This document shows positions 35,726-45,305 of a stretch of 64,000 bases of DNA, in pieces. This stretch comes from Marinimicrobium sp050113635. GTDB lineage: Bacteria; Pseudomonadota; Gammaproteobacteria; Pseudomonadales; Cellvibrionaceae. Under the pieces are notes generated by a model. The model did not search any database. It was not told the origin of the DNA and was given only the letters and a program-made list of their open reading frames with translations. The number at the start of each line of letters is the position of its first letter. Position 1 is the first letter of the stretch. The position numbers and the translations under genes are program-made. The stretch is taken from contig NZ_JBNJLT010000006.1 of assembly GCF_050113635.1 (NCBI RefSeq), forward strand, positions 162,670 to 226,669, in the 5' to 3' direction.

Positions 35726-36537
35726 TGAGCACGACCCAATTACCGGCCTGCGACGCCGATACGCTGACGCTGTATGGCGAAACTTTTCAAAGCCGCTTTC
35801 TACTCGGCACGGCGTTGTATACGTCGCCAGCGGTCATGCGCGATGCCATTCATGCCTCGCGCTGCGACATCGTCACGCTGGGGCTGCGCCGACAAAATCC
35901 GAACGACGGCGGCGGCGATGCCTTCTGGCAATATATTCGTGACTGCGGTTGCCGGTTACTGCCCAACACCGCCGGCTGCAAAACCGTCAAGGAGGCGGTC
36001 ACTCTGGCCGAAATGTCGCGGGAAATGTTCGAGACGCCCTGGATTAAACTGGAAGTGGTGGGCGACGACTACAATCTGCAACCGGACCCCTTCGGTCTGA
36101 TCGAGGCCGCCCGCGAACTGATAAACCAGGGGTTTAAGGTGTTGCCCTACTGCACCGATGACTTGATGGTCGGCCAGCGGCTGCTGGATGTCGGGTGCGA
36201 GGTGCTGATGCCCTGGGGGTCGCCCATCGGAACGGGTCAGGGATTATTGAACCGCTACAACCTGCGAACCTTGCGCGACCGTTTACCGAATACACCACTG
36301 ATTGTGGATGCCGGTCTCGGCGCTCCTTCACAGGCCGCCGAGGCGATGGAAATGGGTTTTGATGGTATTTTGCTGAATACCGCTGTCGCCAAGGCACACC
36401 GCCCGCCGCTGATGGCCGAAGCGTTTGCCGATGCCATTGACGCTGGCCGCAAGGCATTTCACGCGGGGTTAATGGAAAAACGCCAGACCGCCAGCCCGAG
36501 TACACCCACCATCGGACAACCGTTTTGGCATCAGTAA
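35725..36537 (+). CDS. thiG: thiazole synthase ThiG
   Basis: 270-aa TIM-barrel enzyme with FLLGTALYTSPAVM, LLPNTAGCKTVKEAV, MPWGSPIGTGQG and DAGLGAPSQAAEAMEMG, all family hallmarks. Forms the thiazole phosphate from deoxyxylulose phosphate, dehydroglycine and ThiS-thiocarboxylate. Translationally coupled to thiS (overlapping TAATG). Last gene of this operon; thiC, thiD, thiE and thiF are not in the window. Confidence 0.97.
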   Translation: MSTTQLPACDADTLTLYGETFQSRFLLGTALYTSPAVMRDAIHASRCDIVTLGLRRQNPNDGGGDAFWQYIRDCGCRLLPNTAGCKTVKEAVTLAEMSREMFETPWIKLEVVGDDYNLQPDPFGLIEAARELINQGFKVLPYCTDDLMVGQRLLDVGCEVLMPWGSPIGTGQGLLNRYNLRTLRDRLPNTPLIVDAGLGAPSQAAEAMEMGFDGILLNTAVAKAHRPPLMAEAFADAIDAGRKAFHAGLMEKRQTASPSTPTIGQPFWHQ

Positions 36538-36577
36538 AGCGACGCCGACCGGAGAGGTCTTAGAGAACGTAGAAAAC

Positions 36578-37471
36578 TTATAGCAACAAACTCCACAGCG
36601 GCACCGTCAACAACGACAGCAGCACACCGTAACCGACCACGGTAGACACCAGCCTCGGCGCCAGTCCGTGCGCCATGGCCACCACGCCAGCCGATATCAT
36701 CGACGGCATAGCTGTCTGCAACGCCACCGTCTGGGCCGCGATGGAGTGCCAGCCCAGCAGCGCAAACAGCGCAAATACCAGTGCCGGTATCAGGATCAAC
36801 TTGTACCCCAACCCAATACTGGCCGGTGCCAGATGCTCACGATCCAGTCGCAACTGCCACTGCAACCCTACCGCGACCATCACCACTGGCACCAGGCTTT
36901 CACCGATGCGGCTGGTGGTGTAACGCAACCATTCGGGATACTCCATGGAAAGCGTAAGAAAGGCCACCACGAGCGCAATCAACGGCGGAAACATCACGAT
37001 GGATTTACCGAGTTCCCGCCACGAGGTTTGCTGCCCGCTGTACCAGGCCGCCACAATAACTGCATAAGTATTCAGCGCAATCACCGTACCGGTTTGATCG
37101 TAGAGCAGCGCGTAGGGAATCGCCTCCGGTGGCAGCAAGGCTTCAATAAGCGGCAAGCCGATGAATGAGGTGTTGCCGAGCACGATGATCAACATCAAAG
37201 CGCCGGTCACCCCGCGGGACCAGTTTAGCCAACGCGCCGTCAACCACACCAAACAGGCGGTAAACCCCATCACCAGCCAGGACGCAACCACCGGCAGCAA
37301 TGCGCGTTGATCCAGCGTGAGCTTGGGCAGTTCAGTGAGAATGACCGCGGGCAACGCTACGTAGAGCACGTAAAGATTCAGCGCTATACCGGCATCTTTC
37401 GGCATTTTCCGCACACGCTGTAAACCCAGGCCGATGCCCAGGCAAACCACGATTAACAACAAGTGTGCCAT
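36578..37471 (-). CDS. AEC family transporter
   Basis: 297-aa membrane protein with about 10 predicted helices, of the auxin efflux carrier family. Paired half-repeats and the broken-helix region LGNTSFIGLPLIEALL are characteristic. Bacterial members export or take up organic acids; substrate unknown. Ends 40 bp from the convergent thiG and begins 6 bp after the der stop on the same strand, so it may be co-transcribed with der. Confidence 0.85.
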   Translation of the reverse strand: MAHLLLIVVCLGIGLGLQRVRKMPKDAGIALNLYVLYVALPAVILTELPKLTLDQRALLPVVASWLVMGFTACLVWLTARWLNWSRGVTGALMLIIVLGNTSFIGLPLIEALLPPEAIPYALLYDQTGTVIALNTYAVIVAAWYSGQQTSWRELGKSIVMFPPLIALVVAFLTLSMEYPEWLRYTTSRIGESLVPVVMVAVGLQWQLRLDREHLAPASIGLGYKLILIPALVFALFALLGWHSIAAQTVALQTAMPSMISAGVVAMAHGLAPRLVSTVVGYGVLLSLLTVPLWSLLL

Positions 37472-37477
37472 CGGTGC

Positions 37478-38881
37478 TTATGAGCCTTTGCGCGGACGCC
37501 GACGATCCTTGGTTGCACTGCTGAGCTTGCTGCGCCCACCATTGTTTTTCGGCTTCTTGCGGTCGGCATAGGGGTTATCACTGGAGCGGAACTCAATACG
37601 CACCGGTGTACCTTCCAGGCCCAACACCTGCCGGAAGGTTTTTTCCAGATAGCGCGCGTAGTGATTGGGCACGGAGGCGGTCTGGTTGCCATGAATCACC
37701 ACAATCGGCGGGTTGTGGCCGCCGGGGTGCGCGTAACGCAACTTGATACGACGCCCGTTAATCATCGGCGGCTGATGTTCACGAACGGCGTCTTGAAGCA
37801 CACGGGTCAGGAAGTTGGTGGAAAACTTCTCCGTGGCGGAACGATAGGCGCTCTCCACGGATTCATACAGATGACCGACGCCCGTGCCATGCAGTGCGGA
37901 AATAAAATGGATGTTGGCAAAATCCACAAAGCGCAACCGGCGCTCCAGTTCATTGCGCACGTATTGTTTGTGACCGTCCTCCAGACCATCCCACTTATTC
38001 AGCGCCACCACCAAACCTCGACCGGCATCCAGCACATTGCCCATCAGGTGCAAATCCTGATCCACCACGCCTTCGCTCGCATCCATCACCAGAATGGCCA
38101 CATGGGAGTCGTCAATCGCCTGCAAAGTCTTGACGATGGAGAATTTTTCCACGGATTCCGACACATTTTTGCGCCGACGAACGCCCGCCGTATCGATCAG
38201 CGTGTAATGCTTTTCAAAACGTTCATAGTGAATATAAACGCTATCACGAGTGGTGCCCGGTTGATCGTAAACCACCACCCGGTCTTCGCCCAGCATGCGG
38301 TTCACCAGTGTGGATTTGCCCACGTTGGGGCGCCCCACAACAGAAATCTTGATGCCCTGCTCCACGGGCGAACTTTCGTCTTCCTGCGGCGGCGGTAAAT
38401 CTTCCACCAATTGGCTCATCATGGTTTTGACGCCACGACCGTGCGTCGCCGTGGTGGGAAAAATCTCGCCCAGGCCCAGCTCGTAAAACGGCGCCAGTGC
38501 CAGATCCGGATCTACGCCGTCAATTTTGTTGGCCACCAGATAGGTTTTCTTGTTCTGCACCCGCAGGTGACGGGCAATCATGTCATCCGCTGCTGTCAGA
38601 CCCGCTCGGGCGTCCAGAATAAACAACACAATGTCGGCTTCCTGGATAGCCAGCAGCGACTGGCCGGCCATCACGCTGTCGATGCCTTCTTCCTCGCCGC
38701 TGATCCCGCCAGTGTCGATCACCATAAAGCGCCGCCCGTCCACCTCAGCTTCGCCGTATTTGCGATCCCGGGTCAGACCGGCGTAGTTGGCCACCAGGGC
38801 GTCGCGACTGCGAGTCAGGCGATTAAAGAGTGTGGATTTGCCCACATTGGGGCGGCCCACCAGGGCAATGACTGGAATCAT
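37478..38881 (-). CDS. der: ribosome biogenesis GTPase Der (EngA)
   Basis: 467 aa with two tandem G domains: GRPNVGKST near residue 9 and again near 190, NKIDG and NKWDG, then a KH-like C-terminal domain and a basic Lys/Arg-rich tail. Essential for 50S assembly. I chose ATG 38881 (MIPVIALVG) as the start rather than an upstream TTG. It follows bamB as in E. coli. Confidence 0.97.
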   Translation of the reverse strand: MIPVIALVGRPNVGKSTLFNRLTRSRDALVANYAGLTRDRKYGEAEVDGRRFMVIDTGGISGEEEGIDSVMAGQSLLAIQEADIVLFILDARAGLTAADDMIARHLRVQNKKTYLVANKIDGVDPDLALAPFYELGLGEIFPTTATHGRGVKTMMSQLVEDLPPPQEDESSPVEQGIKISVVGRPNVGKSTLVNRMLGEDRVVVYDQPGTTRDSVYIHYERFEKHYTLIDTAGVRRRKNVSESVEKFSIVKTLQAIDDSHVAILVMDASEGVVDQDLHLMGNVLDAGRGLVVALNKWDGLEDGHKQYVRNELERRLRFVDFANIHFISALHGTGVGHLYESVESAYRSATEKFSTNFLTRVLQDAVREHQPPMINGRRIKLRYAHPGGHNPPIVVIHGNQTASVPNHYARYLEKTFRQVLGLEGTPVRIEFRSSDNPYADRKKPKNNGGRSKLSSATKDRRRPRKGS

Positions 38882-38973
38882 AAAAGCGGTATCGGGGGTT
38901 GGTGAGAGCAAAGGCGCCTAGGATAGCGGATTGGCGAGATTTTATACAGGGGAAAGAAGTGGAAGAGAAGCAA

Positions 38974-38999
38974 CAGGCGAAGCCTTCGGGCTTCGCCTG
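38974..38999. terminator. 11-bp hairpin between bamB and der
   Basis: Perfect inverted repeat CAGGCGAAGCC/GGCTTCGCCTG with a TTCG loop on the plus strand. No clear U-tract on either strand. It may be a weak terminator or mRNA-stabilising hairpin between bamB and der. Confidence 0.45.
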
Positions 39000-39016
39000 C
39001 GGCGAGCAGGGCGGGC

Positions 39017-40180
39017 CTACTCCTCGTCGTTGATTGACTCGATTCGCAGCGCCACCAGACGCCCGGAATCCGCCAATACGTACAGAGTGTCACCATTGCT
39101 GACCATTGTGCCGGAAATACTGCCCCGATCAATGCGTTTACGAGCGGCAAATTCGCCATCCGAGCGATTCAGGAAATGCAGGTAACCATCATAGTCGCCG
39201 ACCACCACATAATCGCCCAGCACCTGGGGGCCGTTGAGGTGGCGACGCAGCATTTGATCGTTCTCCCAGCGTATTTCGCCGGTGCTGGTGCTGTAGGCGC
39301 ATACCACGCTGTCGGCCTGCGAGAGATAGAGCGTCCGTCCGGCCACGGCCAGATCACGGTGCGTTGAGGCCTCCTGTGTCCAGATTGCCCGCCCGCTGTT
39401 GCGACTGAGCGCCATTACATTGCCCTGAAACGAGGCCGTGTAGATGACGTCGTCCACCAGCAGCGGAGCGGCATCCACATCCACCATGCGTTCAATTTCA
39501 GAGCGCCCCTGGGGCAGCGCCACGCGGCGCTCCCAGAGCACCAGACCGTTATTGGGGTTAAACGCCATGACCTTGCCAGTCGCGAAACCGACGATCACCG
39601 CCGAATCGGTCACCAGAGGCGTAGCGGCACCGCGAAGCGTCAGTACCGGAGGCGGACTGTCGTACCGCCACAGGCGTTCGCCATTTTCCGCGTTCAGTGC
39701 ATACAACTGCCCGTCCATGCTTTGCGCCACGGCTATGCGGCCATTGGTTTGCGGCACCGACAGCACTTCACTGGTCAGCATGGTACGCCACAACTCTTCA
39801 CCGTTTTCATTGGACAACGCCACGACTTCGCCCTGGCCGGTGCCGTAAAGAAGGATGCCCTGATTGCTGCTGATCCCGGCGGTAATGGGATCGCGCGTCT
39901 TGACGCGCCACAAGCGCTTGCCGTTTTCGCGGTTAAAGGCGTAGACCTCACCATCGGTATCCGCCGTGTACAAACGATCACCATCCAGCGCTGGCTGTAG
40001 CTTCACCACCGCACCATCGGTGCCGTCGCCCGCGCCGCTGCGCCAGACAACGTCAACCTTGGCCGAGGGTTCAAATTCCACCAGATCCACTGGCTCTGTA
40101 CCGTCTTCTTTCGAAAACAGTGCACAACCTGACATCGTGGACAACAACAGGCCGCAAAGCGCTAGTGCGCGTAACCTCAT
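39017..40180 (-). CDS. bamB: outer membrane assembly lipoprotein BamB
   Basis: 387-aa lipoprotein with lipobox MSGC (Cys19). The mature part is an eight-bladed PQQ-type beta-propeller with repeated W-x-x-x-blade patterns (ENGKRLWRVKT, ENGEELWRTML, ENGERLWRYDS). Scaffold of the BAM complex that inserts outer-membrane proteins. GTG or ATG start overlaps yfgM by 4 nt. Confidence 0.96.
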   Translation of the reverse strand: MRLRALALCGLLLSTMSGCALFSKEDGTEPVDLVEFEPSAKVDVVWRSGAGDGTDGAVVKLQPALDGDRLYTADTDGEVYAFNRENGKRLWRVKTRDPITAGISSNQGILLYGTGQGEVVALSNENGEELWRTMLTSEVLSVPQTNGRIAVAQSMDGQLYALNAENGERLWRYDSPPPVLTLRGAATPLVTDSAVIVGFATGKVMAFNPNNGLVLWERRVALPQGRSEIERMVDVDAAPLLVDDVIYTASFQGNVMALSRNSGRAIWTQEASTHRDLAVAGRTLYLSQADSVVCAYSTSTGEIRWENDQMLRRHLNGPQVLGDYVVVGDYDGYLHFLNRSDGEFAARKRIDRGSISGTMVSNGDTLYVLADSGRLVALRIESINDEE

Positions 40181-40878
40181 GAAGCATTCTCCTCGGTGGC
40201 CGGTGCATTGCTGACATCAACCGGCCGGACATTATCGAGTTTCATTTGCAGCAGCCTGTAACGATTCTGCTGCTGCGCATCCAGCGATTCCATAGCACTC
40301 TGGTAAGCATCGGCGGCGGCGTCATTGTCGCCGCGAGCTGCCAGCACATCACCACGTGCCTCGGCATATTGAGACACCAGGCTCTGGGCCGGGGACGCTT
40401 CGTCAAGCACGCTTAACGCGCCGTCCAACTCGCCCTGCCCTGCCAGAACCCTGGCCAGGCGCAGCCGTGTCAACTGTGCAACGGCCGCTTCCGGCTCCTG
40501 ATCCAGCACCCAGCGCAGCTCCCCGGCCGCCGTTTCCAGATCGCCTTCGTCCACCGCCCACCGGGCGTGCATCAAAGCCGCATTCACACCGTAGGCGCTA
40601 TCGCTGTAATCGGCTTTAAGCTGCTCGGACAATTCCACGGCGCGGGCACGGTTTTCATCGGATATCGCTTCGCCTTCGTCGACCGCCAAAGTATCCAACA
40701 GTTCCGTATAAAGCGCAGAACCGGCTTCGGCGGACTCCTGTTGCTGCGTTTGATAGCTGGTCCAGCCAAAATACCCGCCAGCGGCAATCACAATGGCCGC
40801 CACGATCCACTTGCCATTTTCCTTCCACCAGCGCTTGAACGCCTCAAGCTGTTCTTCTTCGGTCAGATGATCGCTCAC
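40177..40878 (-). CDS. yfgM: YfgM family TPR protein, SecYEG ancillary subunit
   Basis: 233 aa. Cytoplasmic N-terminus with EEEQLEAFKRWWKENGKW, one transmembrane helix (about 22-40) and a periplasmic TPR-like region. In E. coli YfgM works with PpiD at the Sec translocon and is in the same gene order (hisS-yfgM-bamB-der). Confidence 0.92.
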   Translation of the reverse strand: MSDHLTEEEQLEAFKRWWKENGKWIVAAIVIAAGGYFGWTSYQTQQQESAEAGSALYTELLDTLAVDEGEAISDENRARAVELSEQLKADYSDSAYGVNAALMHARWAVDEGDLETAAGELRWVLDQEPEAAVAQLTRLRLARVLAGQGELDGALSVLDEASPAQSLVSQYAEARGDVLAARGDNDAAADAYQSAMESLDAQQQNRYRLLQMKLDNVRPVDVSNAPATEENAS

Positions 40879-40934
40879 GATGTGCTCCTGTTATTGTGCA
40901 ATATCAAAAAATCTGAATACTCGGGCCCGAACGG

Positions 40935-42221
40935 TTACAGACAATACTCCGGCCAGCGTTCCTGCAACAGCTGAATAACGTCATCGACGTTCAATGTCTG
41001 CTGTGGCTGCTCTTCACGCAGGTACTTTAGCGTTAACTGCCCGTTGGCCATCTCTTCCTCACCAAGGATCAGGGCCAGCTCCGCGCCACTGCGGTCCGCC
41101 TTTTTCATTTGGCTTTTAAAGCTGCCGCCACCGCAATGTGTGAGCAACGGCAAGCCCGGCAGGGCGTCGCGTAACTGTTCAGCCAGGGTCAAAGCCCGTG
41201 ATTGTACCTCACCCACGGCCACCAGGTAGACCTGTATGTGACGATCCAGCCCTTCCGGCATCTGGCCGGTGGCCTGCAACAACAGCAACAGGCGCTCCAG
41301 GCCAATGCCAAACCCGATGGCCGGCGTCGGTTTGCCCCCTAACTGTTCGACCAGTCCATCGTAGCGGCCACCCGCACAGACGGTGCCCTGGGCGCCCAAC
41401 GCGTCGGTCACCCACTCAAAGGCGGTCTTGCCGTAATAGTCCAGGCCGCGAACCAGTCTGGGGTTGACCTCAAACGAGACACCCGCGTCGCGAAGCATGG
41501 TCTGTAATTGTTCAAAATGCGTTTTGGAGTCCTCATCCAGGTAATCCAGCAATACCGGCGCGCCATCCAGCAGGGCTTGTGTCTCCGGGTTTTTGCTGTC
41601 CAGAATGCGCAGCGGGTTGCTGTCCAAACGGCGCAGGCTGTCATCATCCAGCGACTCTTTGTGACCGTTTAAGAACGTCACCAGCGCGTCCTTATAGCGG
41701 GCGCGGGCCTCGCTGCTGCCCAGGCTGTTCAGTTGCAACGTCACTTGGTCGGCCACGCCAAGGTCACGCAGAATACGGGCACTCAACAGTAGGACTTCAG
41801 CATCGATATCCGGGCCAGCCATCCCGAATACTTCCACACCCAGTTGGTGGAACTGGCGGTAGCGCCCTTTCTGCGGGCGTTCGTGACGAAACATGGGGCC
41901 GGTATACCAGAGCCGCTGAGTCTGGTTGTACAGCAAGCCGTGCTGCTCGCAGGCGCGCACACAGCTGGCCGTGCCCTCGGGGCGCAGCGTCAGGCTATCG
42001 CCGTTGCGATCCTCGAAGGTGTACATTTCCTTTTCGACGATATCGGTCACTTCACCAATGGAGCGTTTGAACAGCTCGGTGCTCTCAACAATGGGAAAGC
42101 GAATTTCCCGGTAACCGTATTGCTGGAGAATCGTCTTCAGTACGTCTTCCAGGTATTGCCACTGCCCGGAGTCGTCCGGTAACAGGTCGTTCATTCCTCG
42201 AATGGCTTGAAGCTTTTTCAA
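40935..42221 (-). CDS. hisS: histidyl-tRNA synthetase
   Basis: 428 aa, class II synthetase: QAIRGMNDLLP start, motif 2 RHERPQKGRYRQFHQ, HisA motif LVRGLDYY, and motif 3 AIGFGIGLERL, then the anticodon-binding domain. The start is a TTG (42221) with AGGGA 6 nt upstream; residues KKLQAIRGMND match E. coli around the start, so an internal ATG start is unlikely. Confidence 0.98.
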   Translation of the reverse strand: MKKLQAIRGMNDLLPDDSGQWQYLEDVLKTILQQYGYREIRFPIVESTELFKRSIGEVTDIVEKEMYTFEDRNGDSLTLRPEGTASCVRACEQHGLLYNQTQRLWYTGPMFRHERPQKGRYRQFHQLGVEVFGMAGPDIDAEVLLLSARILRDLGVADQVTLQLNSLGSSEARARYKDALVTFLNGHKESLDDDSLRRLDSNPLRILDSKNPETQALLDGAPVLLDYLDEDSKTHFEQLQTMLRDAGVSFEVNPRLVRGLDYYGKTAFEWVTDALGAQGTVCAGGRYDGLVEQLGGKPTPAIGFGIGLERLLLLLQATGQMPEGLDRHIQVYLVAVGEVQSRALTLAEQLRDALPGLPLLTHCGGGSFKSQMKKADRSGAELALILGEEEMANGQLTLKYLREEQPQQTLNVDDVIQLLQERWPEYCL

Positions 42222-42314
42222 AGTGTATCCCTAAATCGTTCTGTTCTACGCGTAGGCATTCTACGTGCGGAGTGTGCGTGTGGGGTGTATGTATGGTGTT
42301 TTCGGTTGCCGGGC

Positions 42315-43439
42315 TCACGCCCGGGCAATGACATTCTCTTTGTCTTTTTCCAGACGTATCTTTTTCTGCTCGGCTTTCTCGCGAATCAGTCGCTCGAGAT
42401 TGTCCACCAGATCCTCATTGCCGAGTTTCTGGCTGGGCGCACCGTCTATATAAATCAGATTGTTGGGCGTGCCGCCCGCCAGGCCGAGATCGGCCTCTTT
42501 CGCCTCACCCGGACCATTCACTACGCAGCCAATTACCGCGACGTCCAGCGGCACCGTGATATCTTCTACGCGCTGTTCCAGCTCGTTCATGGTTTTAATC
42601 ACATCGAAGTTCTGGCGCGAGCAGCTCGGGCAGGCGATAAAGTTCACGCCCTTATTGCGCAGCTTCAGGCTTTTGAGCAAATCCCAACCAACCTTCACTT
42701 CTTCCACTGGGTCCGCTGCCAGTGAAATCCGCACAGTATCGCCGATACCGTCCATTAACAGCGCACCCAATCCCACTGAGGATTTCACCGTGCCGGACCG
42801 GAGGCCCCCGGCCTCGGTAATACCCAGGTGCAACGGTTGATCAATTTCTTTCGCCAGTTGCCGATAGGCGCCCACCGCCATAAACACGTCAGAGGCTTTC
42901 ACGCTCACTTTGAAGTCGTAAAAGTTCAGCTGATCGAGAATATCGACATGGCGTAGCGCGGATTCCACCAGTGCTTCCGGCGTTGGTTCTCCGTACTTTT
43001 TCTGAAGGTCTTTTTCCAGGGAACCCGCGTTGACACCGATGCGAATAGGGATGCCCAGATCGCGGGCCTTGTCCACGACGGCGCGAATGCGTTTCTCCCG
43101 ACCGATATTGCCGGGGTTAATGCGCAGACAGTCTACGCCCAGGTCCGCTACCCGCAGCGCGATGCGGTAATCAAAGTGGATATCGGCCACCAAAGGCACT
43201 TCGACTTGTTGACGGATTTTGCCGAAGGCTTCCGCCGCCTCCATGGTGGGCACCGACACGCGCACGATATCCGCACCGGCCAGTTGCAGGCGCTGAATTT
43301 GCTCGACGGTAGCGGCCACGTCCATGGTGTCGGTGTTGGTCATGCTTTGCACGGAAATCGGGGCGCCGCCACCCACGGGTAAGTTGCCCACCATAATCTG
43401 GCGGGACTGACGACGTTTTATCGGCGATTCACTGTGCAT
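42315..43439 (-). CDS. ispG: 4-hydroxy-3-methylbut-2-enyl diphosphate synthase
   Basis: 374-aa [4Fe-4S] enzyme of the MEP isoprenoid pathway. TIM-barrel start with SVQSMTNTDT, cluster ligands in CPSCSRQNFD and GCVVNGPGEA. Needs Fe-S assembly, supplied by the nearby suf genes. Placed between rodZ and hisS as in E. coli. Confidence 0.98.
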   Translation of the reverse strand: MHSESPIKRRQSRQIMVGNLPVGGGAPISVQSMTNTDTMDVAATVEQIQRLQLAGADIVRVSVPTMEAAEAFGKIRQQVEVPLVADIHFDYRIALRVADLGVDCLRINPGNIGREKRIRAVVDKARDLGIPIRIGVNAGSLEKDLQKKYGEPTPEALVESALRHVDILDQLNFYDFKVSVKASDVFMAVGAYRQLAKEIDQPLHLGITEAGGLRSGTVKSSVGLGALLMDGIGDTVRISLAADPVEEVKVGWDLLKSLKLRNKGVNFIACPSCSRQNFDVIKTMNELEQRVEDITVPLDVAVIGCVVNGPGEAKEADLGLAGGTPNNLIYIDGAPSQKLGNEDLVDNLERLIREKAEQKKIRLEKDKENVIARA

Positions 43440-43461
43440 AGAAAAATCCTGTGAAATCAGA

Positions 43462-44475
43462 TCAGGGGTTAGCGCTGACGGTCAGCGTCATTAACCGGCC
43501 ATTCGAGGGGGGTGTGAACTCGAACGCCTCGCCATTCAGCACGACATCCACAGCCGAGGAGTTGCCCAGCTTGACGGTAAAGGGCGCCTCACCATTCAGG
43601 GTCAGGTCCCGACCTGCCTGGAACAGGTTGGTTTCCAGCACGTCACCGCGACTGTCCGTGACTTCCACCCAGCATTCATCGCTGAAACTTAACTGCAATT
43701 CATCCAGAGCCGCTTCGAATTCGGCGGCAGGCTCAGCAGCCCGGCTAGCGGCAAGGGGTTCTACATTATCAGGCACCGAACTTGCGGCGGAGATCTCCTC
43801 TCGCGCCGCGTCAGTCGTCATGTTGGGAGCAGGCCCAGCGGCATCGGACGCCGAGGGTTCACCACGGTCCTCAACGGTGCGGGTTGCAGCAGCGGTCTCA
43901 GAAACCGGGGCCGAATCAAGGTTGGTCACCGCAGCAGTCTGGGTCGCCGTCCCTTCAATGGCGCCTTCGCCTGAGGTGGCGGAGGAACGGGTAGAAGGCG
44001 CTTCATCCATCGGCTCCGCAAAGCCCACCGGTTCCGATGACATGGGACGGTTGCCCAGAAACCATACCGAGAGCGCCCAGATGCCGGCGAGTAACAACAG
44101 AATCCAGATGGCGAATTTCCACAAGGAGCGATTCTGCGCTGGCACATTGATCTGCAACGGACTCTCTTCCGGCCCGTCGCCGAAACCGGCCGCGCGCCGG
44201 TGTGCCTGATAGGCCTCCAGAACAGGCGCCGGGTCCATACCCAACAGCTTGGCGTAGGTGCGCAGGTATCCCCGAATAAAAATATCGGAATGCAGCCGTT
44301 CATAGTCGTCTGCTTCCAGGGCGCGCACCTTGGTCACGGTCATACTCATTTCGCGTGCCACGTACTCTTCGCTCAGTTTGGCGTCCTCACGAGCGGCTTT
44401 GAGCATGGCGCCGGGCTGCGGTGTCGGCTCTGCGTCCGGCACCTCGGAATCAGGTGTATTCTCTTCGGCTGACAT
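43462..44475 (-). CDS. rodZ: cytoskeleton protein RodZ
   Basis: 337 aa. Cytoplasmic helix-turn-helix domain (about 22-90, LKAAREDAKLSEEYVAREM), a basic juxtamembrane segment, one transmembrane helix (about 117-135), a Ser/Thr/Ala-rich periplasmic linker and a C-terminal DUF4115 beta domain (about 255-337). Links MreB to the envelope and sets cell shape. Confidence 0.94.
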   Translation of the reverse strand: MSAEENTPDSEVPDAEPTPQPGAMLKAAREDAKLSEEYVAREMSMTVTKVRALEADDYERLHSDIFIRGYLRTYAKLLGMDPAPVLEAYQAHRRAAGFGDGPEESPLQINVPAQNRSLWKFAIWILLLLAGIWALSVWFLGNRPMSSEPVGFAEPMDEAPSTRSSATSGEGAIEGTATQTAAVTNLDSAPVSETAAATRTVEDRGEPSASDAAGPAPNMTTDAAREEISAASSVPDNVEPLAASRAAEPAAEFEAALDELQLSFSDECWVEVTDSRGDVLETNLFQAGRDLTLNGEAPFTVKLGNSSAVDVVLNGEAFEFTPPSNGRLMTLTVSANP

Positions 44476-44482
44476 CAGGACC

Positions 44483-45277
44483 TCATTGAATCATGTCGCG
44501 TTTGTATTCCAGATACTCTTCGGAATAGGGAAAGCGATTTTTCAACGCCAGTACGTAGCTGGCTTCCTTATCCTTGTTGCCAAAAATCCGCTCGATTTTG
44601 ATTCCCAACAGTAGCGTGCGGGCTGATTGACCCGCGATTTCCGTGTACTGGTCCAGGTAACGCTTCGCCTCGGCGTACTCCTGTTCCCGGAAGCTGATAT
44701 CCGCCAGTTCAACCAGCACTGAAGCCAGGCGACGATCCAGCATATAGGCATGTTCAAACGCCGCTCTGGCCCGGGCTTCACGCCCCAGCTCCAATGCCGA
44801 GCGACCGAGATTCAGCAGCGCCCGCGCGCGACTGTCGTAATTGAGGTCTTCACTGACGATGGAAAACTGCTCGTAGGCTTCTTCATAACGGCCCTGCTGG
44901 TACAAAAAAGCACCGTAATTATTCCGTGCCTGGGAAAAACCGCTGTCGCGGCGCAGCGCCTGCTTGAAGCTGGCCTCCGCCCGCTCCATTTCACCTTCCA
45001 GTTGGAATAACATGGCCTGAGCGGCATAGGCTCTGGGCGAATTCCGTTCCAGCTCGAAGGCTTTCTGAATGTGGTGACGGGCGGATTCGCGATTGCGGTT
45101 TTCGATGTACGCCATAGCCAGACGGTAATGCGTATCGAGTGCGGCCTTGCGATCCACATCCGGGCCGGAGTTCTGAGTGACACACCCGGACACTCCCAAC
45201 ACGATACCCAACAACATCAGAGAAACAACGTACACTCGCCCAAACCTCATGGCCGCTGTACTGAGTGATCTGGTCAT
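44483..45277 (-). CDS. pilW: type IV pilus biogenesis/stability lipoprotein PilW (PilF)
   Basis: 264 aa. Signal peptide ends in lipobox VSGC (Cys32; Met10 could also be the start). Six TPR-like repeats follow (HYRLAMAYIENRN, PRAYAAQAMLFQLEG, SQARNNYGAFLYQQGRYEEA). This pilotin helps assemble the PilQ secretin. Gene order rlmN-pilW-rodZ is shared with pseudomonads; the other pilus genes lie elsewhere. Confidence 0.92.
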   Translation of the reverse strand: MTRSLSTAAMRFGRVYVVSLMLLGIVLGVSGCVTQNSGPDVDRKAALDTHYRLAMAYIENRNRESARHHIQKAFELERNSPRAYAAQAMLFQLEGEMERAEASFKQALRRDSGFSQARNNYGAFLYQQGRYEEAYEQFSIVSEDLNYDSRARALLNLGRSALELGREARARAAFEHAYMLDRRLASVLVELADISFREQEYAEAKRYLDQYTEIAGQSARTLLLGIKIERIFGNKDKEASYVLALKNRFPYSEEYLEYKRDMIQ

Positions 45278-45305
45278 TGCTGCCCGCCTCTCGGTCTGCG
45301 CACAG

